Shown here: positions 7,562 to 15,834 of the stretch, one piece after another
How the letters are laid out: every line of letters starts with the position of its first letter
How positions within the stretch are numbered: the first letter of the stretch is position 1
From: Pseudanabaena sp. M085S1SP2A07QC
Lineage (GTDB): Bacteria > Cyanobacteriota > Cyanobacteriia > Pseudanabaenales > Pseudanabaenaceae
Length of the DNA: 40,214 bases
Reading direction: 5' to 3'
NCBI GenBank assembly: GCA_020404895.1
Contig: JADBWK010000006.1
Coordinates: 1 to 40,214, forward strand
Position numbers and translations under genes: made by a program
Notes under the pieces: generated by a model
Seen by the model: only the letters and a program-made list of their open reading frames with translations
What the model was told of the DNA's origin: nothing
Database searches by the model: none

Positions 7562-8445
7562 TGAGTAAAATCGAGGAATATGATATCAAAGACTGGGTTG
7601 AAGACGCATCAACTACAAGTAACAAAGAGTTTCGTCAGGCTGTACATACTATCTTGTCGGCAATTGCTTCAGATAGTAATTTAAAAGCAAACATGATTTT
7701 GAAAGGAGGAATTTTGTTAGCGATAAGATATAAAAGTCATCGCTATACAAAAGATATCGACTTTTCTACGGAGAAACCACACGGTGGAGAGATTACTGAG
7801 GATGGCGTTCGAGAGTCTTTGGATAGTAGTCTAGCCCATATGGTTGAGGAATTAGATTATGATTTAGATTGTCGTGTACAAAGTAGTAAATTACAGCCAA
7901 AGCCAAAAGATCGTAAACCTACATATCCATCAATTAAGATGAAAGTAGGATATGCATATAAAGGGACACCTAAGCATAAGCTACTATTATCTTGGAAATC
8001 GCCAGATATCGTATCAATTGATTATAGTTTGAATGAAGCAACTCCTAATATTGAGGATTTAAAGCTAAATCTTGAAGAAGGCATTTTGACTTATTCATTA
8101 ACAGACTTAATAGCCGAAAAATATCGCTCATTATTACAGCAAGTTTCTAGAAAAAGAAATCGTAGACAAGATGTTTATGACTTAAATTTACTAGTTGAAA
8201 GATTTGGGGATATTGATAATTTTGAAAGAAGCAAAATCTTGAATTCCTTAATTATTAAATCGAAAGCAAGAGAGATATCGCCAGATATAAATTCATTTGA
8301 AGACCCAGATTTAAAATCCAGAGCTAAAAAAGAATATCACACACTTGAAGATGAGATAGAGGGTGAGCTTCCAGCCTTTGATGAGTTGTTTCAAAAAGTC
8401 GCCGATTTTTATAGATCATTGCCATGGTCTAAATTAGTGGATTAA
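7561..8445 (+). CDS. AbiEii/AbiGii-family nucleotidyltransferase toxin
   Basis: This 294-residue protein has the nucleotidyltransferase signature KGGILLAIRYKSHRYTKDIDFS, with G49-G50 and the catalytic pair D65/D67. The later LTDLIAEKYRSLLQQVSRKRNRRQDVYDL helix is typical of the AbiEii/AbiGii group. Related toxins (MenT) modify tRNA or other targets and cause abortive infection. Its ATG overlaps the AbiEi stop in TGATG, so the two are translationally coupled. The last C-terminal segment has no motif I recognise. Confidence 0.92.
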   Translation: MSKIEEYDIKDWVEDASTTSNKEFRQAVHTILSAIASDSNLKANMILKGGILLAIRYKSHRYTKDIDFSTEKPHGGEITEDGVRESLDSSLAHMVEELDYDLDCRVQSSKLQPKPKDRKPTYPSIKMKVGYAYKGTPKHKLLLSWKSPDIVSIDYSLNEATPNIEDLKLNLEEGILTYSLTDLIAEKYRSLLQQVSRKRNRRQDVYDLNLLVERFGDIDNFERSKILNSLIIKSKAREISPDINSFEDPDLKSRAKKEYHTLEDEIEGELPAFDELFQKVADFYRSLPWSKLVD

Positions 8446-8483
8446 AAGGGATTTTTTAGGTGCTATTTACTTGTTGTAATTGC

Positions 8484-8622
8484 GCCTAAGCGATCGCTAT
8501 TACCATGATTCATAATTTCTAGGCGATCGCACCAACAATCTATCTCCTAAAGGCGTGCGCTATTACCGTAAGTTATGATTTCTAGGCGATCACCCCAACA
8601 TTCATCTTTATAAAGGCGATCA
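8484..8622 (+). repeat. 63-bp repeat array E (two units and a partial)
   Basis: The HIP1 sites of the units fall at 8490, 8553 (mutated to GCGTGCGC) and about 8615 (truncated). Sequence and orientation are as in arrays A-D. The array ends a few bases before the stop codon of the convergent membrane-protein gene. Confidence 0.8.
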
Positions 8623-8625
8623 GGG

Positions 8626-9264
8626 TTAGGCGTTAGACGAACTGATAAAAAAACGGATAAATGTAATGAAAATTGATGCAGATCCAAACAGAACTACTCC
8701 GATATAAAAATCTAGCTGATCTTTTTCCTCACTTAGCCAAGTATTTAGCTCTCCTAAAGTGCATACCTTATCACCTTTATTATTCTGTTTATCTGTTCCA
8801 TCTAAAATATCTGGAGTTTTGAATGCCATCAAAACTGGCTGATTATCTGGGTAAAAGAATCTTGCTTCTTGAGACCAATCTGATGGAACACCTCTTATTT
8901 CAATGGGTTCTCCCACAGTTGCAATTAGGTAGGGACTAAATTCGCCATCTAAAACGTCCCTGATTTTCGACTCTTTACAATGTTTTCTCATACGCTGTAA
9001 TAATGCTTCAAAGACTTTAATGTCTTGCTGATTATTATAAATACAGCTGACTGGATAGCCCGCAGTACTCCTTAATCTTTTTAGTCCCTCTAATGCTTTA
9101 TCTCTACCGACTAATTTATCCCAAACTCCAATCTGTTTAATCACTCTATACAAGATGATAAGCAATGATGTAGCGAGAATGAGTAAGTTTTCAAAAGTTA
9201 AAAGGCTAAGAAATCTCTCAAGGTGCATAAACTCAACAACCTTTTTATAAAGTAAAATGTTCAT
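8626..9264 (-). CDS. Membrane protein of unknown function
   Basis: I do not recognise this 212-residue protein. It has a hydrophobic segment near residues 21-42 (LLTFENLLILATSLLIILYRV) and another near the C-terminus (FYIGVVLFGSASIFITFIRFF), so it probably spans the membrane twice with a soluble domain between. The middle part is polar and has no evident catalytic motif. A second ATG at residue 13 (MHLERFL) is possible. It lies at the end of the accessory island and may belong to it, but nothing shows a defence role. Confidence 0.55.
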   Translation of the reverse strand: MNILLYKKVVEFMHLERFLSLLTFENLLILATSLLIILYRVIKQIGVWDKLVGRDKALEGLKRLRSTAGYPVSCIYNNQQDIKVFEALLQRMRKHCKESKIRDVLDGEFSPYLIATVGEPIEIRGVPSDWSQEARFFYPDNQPVLMAFKTPDILDGTDKQNNKGDKVCTLGELNTWLSEEKDQLDFYIGVVLFGSASIFITFIRFFISSSNA

Positions 9265-9591
9265 AAAGTAAAATGCTCAATCACCCAATATTCTTTTTGT
9301 ATTGTCTCTAAAATGTAAGCCATCAGTAAAGACAAACTTAAACTCTCTATACCATAATGATTTGGAAGAGATTTGACCAATATTGTTCAGGGATTTTATC
9401 TAGCTCATTGGCTAATTCTTCCGCAAATTATGATTGGGCTATTGGTGGACATGTTGTTTATCATTCCTGAATCCAAAGTATGTTTAGGTTAGCATAATTC
9501 CAGTCTAGCGATGATGTCTGGTGGCAAGAGACATCATTATCAGAGAGATCGCAATTAACGTAAGTTTTTCGTTTTATGCGATCGCCATTAA
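9265..9591. other. Intergenic region without a recognised gene
   Basis: No convincing reading frame is seen. A small hairpin (ATGATGTCT...AGACATCAT) lies at 9511-9537. A HIP1 site at about 9578 is followed by ATTAATTAATGACC, which overlaps the end of devA and matches the edge of the devA fragment near 5520. Confidence 0.5.
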
Positions 9592-10311
9592 TTAATGACC
9601 AACTTCAATATTAGGAACGAGCTTACCATCTTCCATATAGACAATGCGATCGGCGATGTCGAGAATGCGATTGTCGTGGGTAATGAGGAGAATCGTACAG
9701 CCTTTTTGTTTGGCGAGGGTTTGCATGAGTTCCACAACTTCGCGACCCGATTTCTTATCAAGAGCTGCCGTAGGTTCATCGGCTAGGACGATTTTGGGTT
9801 GAGAAACTAGCGCACGGGCGATCGCTACCCGTTGTTTTTGACCACCAGAGAGACTATCGGGAAAATAATCAAGGCGATGTCCCAGTCCGACTGCTTCGAG
9901 CATAGCGGTAGCAGCGCCGTCTAGATCAGAAGTTCCATCCTCATCGTGAAGTTCTAAAGACATGCGTACATTTTGTTTGGCAGTAAGAAATGTCATCAAA
10001 TTATGGGCTTGAAAGATATAGCCAATATTGCGGCGGATTTGTATGAGAGAGTTTTTATCAGCACCACGAATTTCTTGATCTAAAATTTTTAAGCTGCCTT
10101 CCTGAGCCGATCGCAATCCACCCATAAGCGTCAGAAGCGTAGTCTTGCCTGAGCCAGATGGTCCCGTCATGATGATGATTTCGCCAGCATGGATATCGAG
10201 ATTGATATCAAAAAGCGCCTGTTTGCGTAAGTCGCCTTCACCAAAATAATGATTGAGATTTTGGGCAGAGATTACGGGTGTAGATGGAGCAATGGCAAGT
10301 GGGGAATTCAT
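9592..10311 (-). CDS. devA: DevA-family ABC exporter ATPase
   Basis: This 239-residue nucleotide-binding subunit has Walker A GPSGSGKT at 50-57, the Q-loop FQAHNLMTFLT, signature LSGGQKQRVAIARAL, Walker B IVLADEPTAALD and the H-loop LLITHDNRI. It closely fits the DevA/MacB-LolD-type ATPases of the DevBCA exporter. The track frame opens further upstream, but the ATG at 10311 lies two bases after the preceding stop and begins the conserved region. It is the last gene of the operon. A copy of its 3' end is found at 5521-5580. Confidence 0.93.
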   Translation of the reverse strand: MNSPLAIAPSTPVISAQNLNHYFGEGDLRKQALFDINLDIHAGEIIIMTGPSGSGKTTLLTLMGGLRSAQEGSLKILDQEIRGADKNSLIQIRRNIGYIFQAHNLMTFLTAKQNVRMSLELHDEDGTSDLDGAATAMLEAVGLGHRLDYFPDSLSGGQKQRVAIARALVSQPKIVLADEPTAALDKKSGREVVELMQTLAKQKGCTILLITHDNRILDIADRIVYMEDGKLVPNIEVGH

Positions 10312-10313
10312 AA

Positions 10314-11030
10314 CTATAGAAGTTTGATTAATGGATTTCCAAAGGCGTTGGCAATGCAATAGACGAGGCTATCGGCAATAAAAAATATGCCCAAACCCAA
10401 GATTAGGAAACGGATGATGTGAGGAGAATAGATGGCAATGGAGCGGTTAATGCTCTGAATTAGAGACAGGGCAAAGCTCTGACGATGAAAGAAAAGATAT
10501 ATAACTACTAGAGCGATCGGTGGCAGGACAAAAATTAGGTTATACAGTGCCAAGATACTCATATTTGATAGGAGATCTAGGTTAGCGCGGACGATCTGCT
10601 CGATCGCTGCGAAATATGGTAAAGCGGTGGGAAGTTCTAAAATCGTTACAGACATTCCTAACAGGAAAGTTCTTGCCAAGTTTAATTTTTTCGGTGCTTT
10701 TGCTGGTTCAGATTGAGTAGGAATTCGGAGAACAATGCCTACTATTAATAAAATTATGCCAGTCAGGAATTGAATTATATAAAATAATGGCGTAGACAAA
10801 GAGAATCCAGAGTTTACAATCACGGTCTGAATTAATCTATCTAAGCCCAATACTGCCAATAATCCCGATGTCCAATAGGCGAAAAATATGCCAATTACAA
10901 AGGCGATTGATCGCGGAATCGGCTTTGGCGTTCCTAGCAAATAGACTTGTAAGGCGATCGCCGAGGGATTAAGGCTATCGATTGCCGCGATCGCTATTAG
11001 CGATGGAAGTAAGGCTGACATAAAGTTCAA
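10314..11030 (-). CDS. GAP/Sap-like multi-spanning membrane protein
   Basis: This 238-residue protein has about six hydrophobic segments. It begins LLPSLIAIAAIDSLNPSAIALQVYLL, a pattern of the GAP family (Sap, sulfolipid/glycopeptidolipid-addressing proteins, related to LysE-type exporters). In mycobacteria such proteins help move glycolipids to the surface. Here it lies between devC and devA, 9 bases after the former and 2 before the latter, so it probably works with the DevBCA exporter. The family call is from the N-terminal motif and topology; the substrate is unknown. Confidence 0.75.
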   Translation of the reverse strand: MNFMSALLPSLIAIAAIDSLNPSAIALQVYLLGTPKPIPRSIAFVIGIFFAYWTSGLLAVLGLDRLIQTVIVNSGFSLSTPLFYIIQFLTGIILLIVGIVLRIPTQSEPAKAPKKLNLARTFLLGMSVTILELPTALPYFAAIEQIVRANLDLLSNMSILALYNLIFVLPPIALVVIYLFFHRQSFALSLIQSINRSIAIYSPHIIRFLILGLGIFFIADSLVYCIANAFGNPLIKLL

Positions 11031-11039
11031 AAAAAATAA

Positions 11040-12212
11040 TTAAAAAATATCAGCAGGATCGGCAGTTTGGAGTTTTCGCATGGCGATCGCACCTGAAATT
11101 CCGCACATGATTACAGTCATCACAAAGACAAAAGTAGCGCGTTCTAGGGTCATTTTTATGGGTAACATCGTGGCGGCGTAGGTCACTTGATATAGTCCAA
11201 CAGAAAGTAGGAAACTGGGCAGAAACCCTAAGCAAGCTAACAAAAGAGCCTCTTGAAAAAGGATACTCAAGAGAAAGCGATCGCTGTAGCCCATCGCCTT
11301 GAGGGTGGCATATTCCGCAAGGTGATCGGAGACATCGGAATAGAGAATTTGATAGACAATCACGATGCCGACAATAAAGCCCATAGCTACGCCTAATCCA
11401 AAGATGAAGCCGATACTCGTTCCCGTTTCCCAATAGCTTTTTTCGACACCTGCCCATTCTTCAGTAGTCAGAACGCGCATATCATCAGATAACAAGCTAG
11501 CGAGTTCCCTTTTAACTTGCTGAACGTCAGATCCCTCCTTCAGATGAATTAATCCCATCTCAATGCGATCGCTGCGTCGGTCTGGAAATAAACGTAAAAA
11601 AGTTGCGTCACTGGTGATGATATTGCCATCAGCAGCAAAGGAAGAACCAACTTCAAATAGTCCACTTACCTGTACTAATTTATTGTTTAGTTGAGCTTCC
11701 AATTCCCCCTTTTGCATAAACATATTCGCCACATCACCATATTCTGGACGACCAGCACGATCGAAGAGAACGCGATCGAGTTGTTGAATCTGCGGGATTT
11801 GCTGAGCGGGATCGGGCAGCCTAACGCTAGGATTACCCGCATCGACTCCCCAGATAAGAATGGCGCGATTTTGGCGAGTTTCAGGATTGCGCCATTGACC
11901 CGCAACGGAAATGTAGAGCGGAGAAACGGATTTAACTTGAGGGTGAGCAAGGGTTTGATAAAGGCGATCGCGTTGAAAATTAGGAGTAGAGATGAGAGTT
12001 TGAAATTGTGTACTAGCGATCGCTAAATCCGCCTGAATCAGTTCGCGATAGGGTTTCATCGCTGAATCATAGAGCGCTCCTTCAAATCCCATCTGCACGA
12101 ACATCAAGATATCGGCAAAGGCAATACCCGATAGTGCCACAATAAAGCGAACTTTATTACGAGTCAGTTGGAGCCAAGCAAGAGGTGTCTTTCGTAGTAG
12201 TTTACGGAGCAT
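11040..12212 (-). CDS. devC: DevC-family ABC exporter permease
   Basis: This 390-residue permease opens with RKTPLAWLQLTRNKVRFIVALSGIAFADILMFVQMGFEGALYDSA, characteristic of DevC proteins. A periplasmic domain is followed by three C-terminal membrane segments with the FtsX-like core (HLAEYATLKAMGYSDRFLLSI). DevC with DevB and DevA forms a TolC-dependent exporter; in heterocyst-formers it exports envelope glycolipids, and non-heterocystous strains use paralogues for stress-related lipids or proteins. Confidence 0.93.
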   Translation of the reverse strand: MLRKLLRKTPLAWLQLTRNKVRFIVALSGIAFADILMFVQMGFEGALYDSAMKPYRELIQADLAIASTQFQTLISTPNFQRDRLYQTLAHPQVKSVSPLYISVAGQWRNPETRQNRAILIWGVDAGNPSVRLPDPAQQIPQIQQLDRVLFDRAGRPEYGDVANMFMQKGELEAQLNNKLVQVSGLFEVGSSFAADGNIITSDATFLRLFPDRRSDRIEMGLIHLKEGSDVQQVKRELASLLSDDMRVLTTEEWAGVEKSYWETGTSIGFIFGLGVAMGFIVGIVIVYQILYSDVSDHLAEYATLKAMGYSDRFLLSILFQEALLLACLGFLPSFLLSVGLYQVTYAATMLPIKMTLERATFVFVMTVIMCGISGAIAMRKLQTADPADIF

Positions 12213-12264
12213 AGGTTCTCAGTAATGTGGGTGGTATGGGCTTTTAGCGATTGGCGATAAACTT

Positions 12265-12483
12265 TTAGCTGGCTTTTTGAATGAGTTTACCGCCATTAAA
12301 AAAAGCAGATAGACGTTCTATTCCGTAAGTGAAGGTCGTTTCTAACGGTTTGAATATCGCAAAGGCGATCGCGCAATTGATGACATCTGGCTCGTAAGCG
12401 GCGTAATATTCAAATTCAGCGATCGCATCTTCTAGAACTGAGACGACAATGGGCAATTGCCCTAACAAAAAGGTGTATGACAT
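12265..12483 (-). CDS. Small protein of unknown function within the dev operon
   Basis: I do not recognise this 72-residue protein. It begins SYTFLLGQLPIVVSVLEDAIAEFEYYAAYEPDVINCAIAFAIF and has a weakly hydrophobic middle and a basic tail. It lies 16 bases after the acetyltransferase stop, with a ribosome site (GGAG) upstream, in the same orientation as the exporter genes. Its retention in a compact operon argues that it is translated. Confidence 0.6.
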   Translation of the reverse strand: MSYTFLLGQLPIVVSVLEDAIAEFEYYAAYEPDVINCAIAFAIFKPLETTFTYGIERLSAFFNGGKLIQKAS

Positions 12484-12499
12484 TTTTTATCTCCTGAGA

Positions 12500-13183
12500 T
12501 TAAGCTTGAGGCGATCGCATCATTATCCATAATGGAGGTGCATCATTAAAAACTCGCAGTTCCTCTCGCACCACAAATCCATGTCGTTGATAAAACTTGA
12601 CAGCGCGATCGGTGGAAGTGAAGAGATAGCAAATCTCACCTTGGCGATCGGCTTGCTGCAAGACAGGTTGTAATAGCAAACTGCCTATCCCTTTGCCTTG
12701 AGCCTTTGACGATACGCCCAATCCTTCTAGATACCAGTGTGGGGTCGGACAGTCACGCAAGCGATAGGCTTCCGTTTTTGTCAGCGTGTTGAGTATGCGC
12801 TTGGTGGAAATAGCCCCGTTCTGAAGGAATATTTCCAAAATCAAAGGCAGTGATCCTAGCAATGAGGGTGACTTAGCATTAGGAGGCAACCAACTAGCAA
12901 TTCCTAAAATTTGCGAGCTATCGAGCGCCGTAGAAGTATTGCGATCGCTCTGCTCACTGCAATAGACATGTCCTAAAGGAAAGTCATGATTTATCGTTTT
13001 ACGCCAAGCTTTTTCGAGGCTTTCTAAGCGATAACGTTCATTGGGAATGAGATAGCAAGATAGAGGGTCAACAAAGAATGTGTCTGCCATCATTTTGGCA
13101 GCAATAGAAATATGAGATTGTTGAAGAGAAAGGATTTGCGGCTCTTCATTCCTAACAGTCATTTTATCGTTGAGAATAGTCAT
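12500..13183 (-). CDS. GNAT-family N-acetyltransferase
   Basis: This 227-residue protein has the GNAT acetyl-CoA-binding motif WYLEGLGVSSKAQGKGIGSLLLQPVLQQA (the Q/RxxGxG/A region) and the C-terminal YLFTSTDRAVKFYQRHGFVVREEL. The N-terminal part (IAAKMMADTFFVDPLSCYLIPNERYR) is typical of the group that acts on small molecules or peptides. It lies between devB and the small unknown gene. It may modify the exporter's cargo, but the substrate cannot be read from sequence. Confidence 0.88.
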   Translation of the reverse strand: MTILNDKMTVRNEEPQILSLQQSHISIAAKMMADTFFVDPLSCYLIPNERYRLESLEKAWRKTINHDFPLGHVYCSEQSDRNTSTALDSSQILGIASWLPPNAKSPSLLGSLPLILEIFLQNGAISTKRILNTLTKTEAYRLRDCPTPHWYLEGLGVSSKAQGKGIGSLLLQPVLQQADRQGEICYLFTSTDRAVKFYQRHGFVVREELRVFNDAPPLWIMMRSPQA

Positions 13184-13203
13184 AAATAGCTCTCCTGATG
13201 ATA

Positions 13204-14385
13204 TTAATTTGTGGATGTAGTCTGAATCTTGCCTTGAACTTGTAAATTTGTAAAAGCAGCAACACGGCGGCTATCTTCTGGGCTTAAACGCACTTTGACT
13301 TCAATCACGCGACGATCGAGATTTTCTCCTGCTTGATTGGTTGCTTGTCGTTGACGTTCAACTTGCAAACCAACTTGCGAAACAATACCTTTTACTTCGC
13401 CTTGAAATGATTGTCCTGAAATCGTGGCGGATTGTCCGACTTTGACGCGATCAATCTCCGTTTGATAGACTTCTAGCACCACCACCATACGATCGGTTGC
13501 TCCTAGTTCAACAATGCCATCATTGCTAACCTTTTCGCCTAATCGCGTGCGGATTTTGAGGATTTGCCCATCTCTAGGAGCGCGAATATAGGCTTGGGCG
13601 AGATTGGTTTCCGCAAGTTTGAGAGCAGCGATCGCACTGTCTACTTCTCTAGCTTTGGTGACAATATCTACGGGACGAACTTCGGCAATGCGATCGCGAG
13701 TGCTACTTGCTTCAAGGATTTGAGCTTGTAGTGTATTGGCAAAGCGATCGCGGGTACTTAGGGCTTCTTGCAATTGGGCACGGGTTGTTTCAGCCGCAAG
13801 ACGTTTAGTATCCAAAACTGAAGCAGAGATTGCACCTTGGGCATAGAGTTGTTGAAACCGAGCCAACTCTGCCTCCGCAGTACGAACTTCCGATTGCCAA
13901 CGGGAAATCGTCGCCGATTGGGAAGCCTCACTACCGCGCAAATCTGCTTGCAATCGTAAAATCGATGCTTCTTGGGCTTGAATTTCCGATTGTTTCGCAC
14001 CAGCACTAACTCTTGCGAATTCCGCTTGAGCAATCTCCAATTGAGCCTTGGCTTGCGCCACTTCATCAGCAAAGCGAGCGCTAGCATCTAGTACCGCGAT
14101 AATCTGCCCTGCTTTCACCCGATCGCCGACTTGGACGCGCAATTCCTTTAGGCGATCGCCATCTAGCGCAACAGGAGCCGCTAAACGCATGACTTCTCCT
14201 TCTGGTTCCAATCGCCCCAATGCCGTTACGGGCAGAGGCGCACTAGCGATCGCTGAAGTGTTATTGGTAATATTGGGCTTGCTCGAAGAGACAACGCTAT
14301 AAATAGAAATTCCTGTAGCTAGAGTCGCTAGGAAAATTCCCCCAAGCCAAAGATGGCGGGAGTTAAAAAAAGAGTGAGATGTCAT
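13204..14385 (-). CDS. devB: DevB-family membrane-fusion protein
   Basis: This 393-residue HlyD-like adaptor has one N-terminal membrane anchor (LWLGGIFLATLATGISIYSVV), a lipoyl-like half (ALGRLEPEGEVMRLAAP, VGDRVKAGQIIAVLD), and a long coiled coil rich in A, Q and E at about 110-245. The second lipoyl half (AYIRAPRDGQILKIRTRLGEKV) and beta-barrel follow. The opening ALGRLEPEG is typical of DevB. It links the DevC/DevA pump to a TolC-type outer-membrane channel. It is the second gene after the TetR regulator. Confidence 0.95.
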   Translation of the reverse strand: MTSHSFFNSRHLWLGGIFLATLATGISIYSVVSSSKPNITNNTSAIASAPLPVTALGRLEPEGEVMRLAAPVALDGDRLKELRVQVGDRVKAGQIIAVLDASARFADEVAQAKAQLEIAQAEFARVSAGAKQSEIQAQEASILRLQADLRGSEASQSATISRWQSEVRTAEAELARFQQLYAQGAISASVLDTKRLAAETTRAQLQEALSTRDRFANTLQAQILEASSTRDRIAEVRPVDIVTKAREVDSAIAALKLAETNLAQAYIRAPRDGQILKIRTRLGEKVSNDGIVELGATDRMVVVLEVYQTEIDRVKVGQSATISGQSFQGEVKGIVSQVGLQVERQRQATNQAGENLDRRVIEVKVRLSPEDSRRVAAFTNLQVQGKIQTTSTN

Positions 14386-14421
14386 ATTTTACTAATCCAT
14401 TTCAAAGAAATTTAGCAAGCT

Positions 14422-14997
14422 TCAGTCATCGCTATAGGTCATGCGAATTAGTTCGGCAATTACTTGCGATCGCTCCTCATCAGAAATGCAGTTCAGTCCT
14501 AGTAACTGATTCCAAGAAAGTCCATCCGCAGCTAAGAGAATTACCCCTGCCTTGAGCGGCGCAATCCCACAATTGCAGGCTTGCTGATGGCAACTTATTA
14601 AAGCTTCTTGGAATGGTTGGAGGAGTTTACTATCTTTAGCGACTGCTGCTAATAATCCAGACTGAATTGCGGCATTCTGGCGATCGAATGTATCTCCAGC
14701 CCTGATATAAGCCCGTAACCAAGCTCCCTTGATCGTAAGATCGCCTTCGCGAACGAGTTCTATCTCTAATAATTGCTCGAACTCGACGATCAGGTTTGCG
14801 ACCATGCTCGTCAGTAGAGCTTCTTTATTAGGGAAATGATAGAGCAATCCGCCTTTACTTACACCTGCTTCTTTAGCAACTGCATCAAGGGTCAAAGCGT
14901 CAGCCCCAAAGCGCAAAACGACTTCACCTGCTGCATTGAGCAGTGATTCTCGCGTCGCCGATCGCGATCGCTTGCCTATCTCTAAAGCCTCTGCCAT
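14422..14997 (-). CDS. TetR-family repressor of the dev-type operon
   Basis: This 191-residue regulator has an N-terminal TetR helix-turn-helix (LTLDAVAKEAGVSKGGLLYHFPNKEALL) and a C-terminal ligand domain, with a C-x-C near CHQQACNCG. It is the first gene of the minus-strand operon and lies 36 bases before devB. Two inverted repeats sit in its upstream region. By analogy with efflux regulators it should repress the operon until it binds a ligand related to the exported substrate. Confidence 0.92.
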   Translation of the reverse strand: MAEALEIGKRSRSATRESLLNAAGEVVLRFGADALTLDAVAKEAGVSKGGLLYHFPNKEALLTSMVANLIVEFEQLLEIELVREGDLTIKGAWLRAYIRAGDTFDRQNAAIQSGLLAAVAKDSKLLQPFQEALISCHQQACNCGIAPLKAGVILLAADGLSWNQLLGLNCISDEERSQVIAELIRMTYSDD

Positions 14998-15023
14998 AAC
15001 TTTCTGTCCGAATACTAAAAATT

Positions 15024-15044
15024 TAAGACAATTGACTTGTCTTA
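15024..15044. promoter_or_regulatory. Inverted repeat upstream of tetR (TAAGACAA-N5-TTGTCTTA)
   Basis: A perfect 8-bp inverted repeat with a TTGAC centre lies 27 bases upstream of the tetR start. It may be part of the promoter/operator region together with the next site. Confidence 0.5.
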
Positions 15045-15055
15045 AAAATAACTAT

Positions 15056-15069
15056 ACCGTCCAGACGGT
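15056..15069. promoter_or_regulatory. Candidate TetR operator (ACCGTC-CA-GACGGT)
   Basis: A perfect palindrome with a 2-bp centre lies 58 bases upstream of the regulator gene. Sites of this kind (ACCGNC-N2-GNCGGT) are common TetR-family operators. Autoregulation of the operon is the simplest reading. Confidence 0.6.
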
Positions 15070-15138
15070 TTAGTGTCAATAGTCAAATTAGATTTTTTGA
15101 TTTTGGTTGCGCGATCGCTAATCTTAGTAATTCCTAAC

Positions 15139-15762
15139 TTAAGTACAATTTTGCAAAGCCTTGATATCCGCACTTACTATTCGATCGAGATTTCTGGTGA
15201 TCTTCTCCATATCCCAATTCCACCACGCGATTTTGAGTAAATTTGAGATCGCCTGATCGTCAAATCTCTGTCGAATTACTTTAGCAGGATTACCACCTGC
15301 GATCGCATAGGCTGGCACATCTTTAGTAACTACAGATTTGGAAGCAATAATCGCGCCATCACCAATCTTCACTCCCGCCATAATCACTGCCTCATAACCA
15401 ATCCAGACATCATTCCCAATTACGGTATCACCTTTGTAGGGAAATTCCAAATTTTGCGGTTTCCATTCGTTCCAAAAGATTTGAAAGGGATAGGTGGAGA
15501 TGCCCGACATACTATGATTTGCGCCGTTCATGATGAATTTTACACCACGAGCGATCGCGCAAAATTTACCAATAATCAGTTTGTCACCAATGAAGTCAAA
15601 GTGATACAGGACATTACGTTCAAAGTTTTCGGAGTCTTCGGGATCGTCGTAATAGGTGTACTCCCCAATGATGATATTCGGATTAGTAACGGTGTTTTGA
15701 ATAAAGCAAACTTGGGGAAATCCTGCCATTGGATGCGGATTCTTGGGGTCTGGATATTGCAT
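15139..15762 (-). CDS. Xenobiotic (Vat/CatB-like) hexapeptide O-acetyltransferase
   Basis: This 207-residue left-handed beta-helix enzyme has hexapeptide repeats (LIIGKFCAIARGVKFIM, TVIGNDVWIGYEAVIMAGVKIGDGAII), the catalytic-type histidine in NGANHSMSG, and the C-terminal AYAIAGGNPAKVIRQRF. It matches the Vat/CatB group, which acetylates streptogramins or chloramphenicol. Most chromosomal members have unknown natural substrates, so resistance should not be assumed. It stands alone on the minus strand. Confidence 0.9.
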   Translation of the reverse strand: MQYPDPKNPHPMAGFPQVCFIQNTVTNPNIIIGEYTYYDDPEDSENFERNVLYHFDFIGDKLIIGKFCAIARGVKFIMNGANHSMSGISTYPFQIFWNEWKPQNLEFPYKGDTVIGNDVWIGYEAVIMAGVKIGDGAIIASKSVVTKDVPAYAIAGGNPAKVIRQRFDDQAISNLLKIAWWNWDMEKITRNLDRIVSADIKALQNCT

Positions 15763-15834
15763 AGATACGTTAATGGGAGATGAAAAACGGTTGCAAGTGC
15801 TAAGATTTTAATACTGTATCTTCAAACTAAAATT

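Noticed and set aside
11050-11457. Open frame antisense or shifted within devC
   Set aside because: Low-complexity, cysteine- and arginine-rich translation overlapping a well supported permease; a shadow frame.
15139-15762. Antibiotic-resistance gene (Vat/CatB)
   Set aside because: The fold and motifs fit the family, but chromosomal members often have other substrates and no mobile or resistance context is seen.
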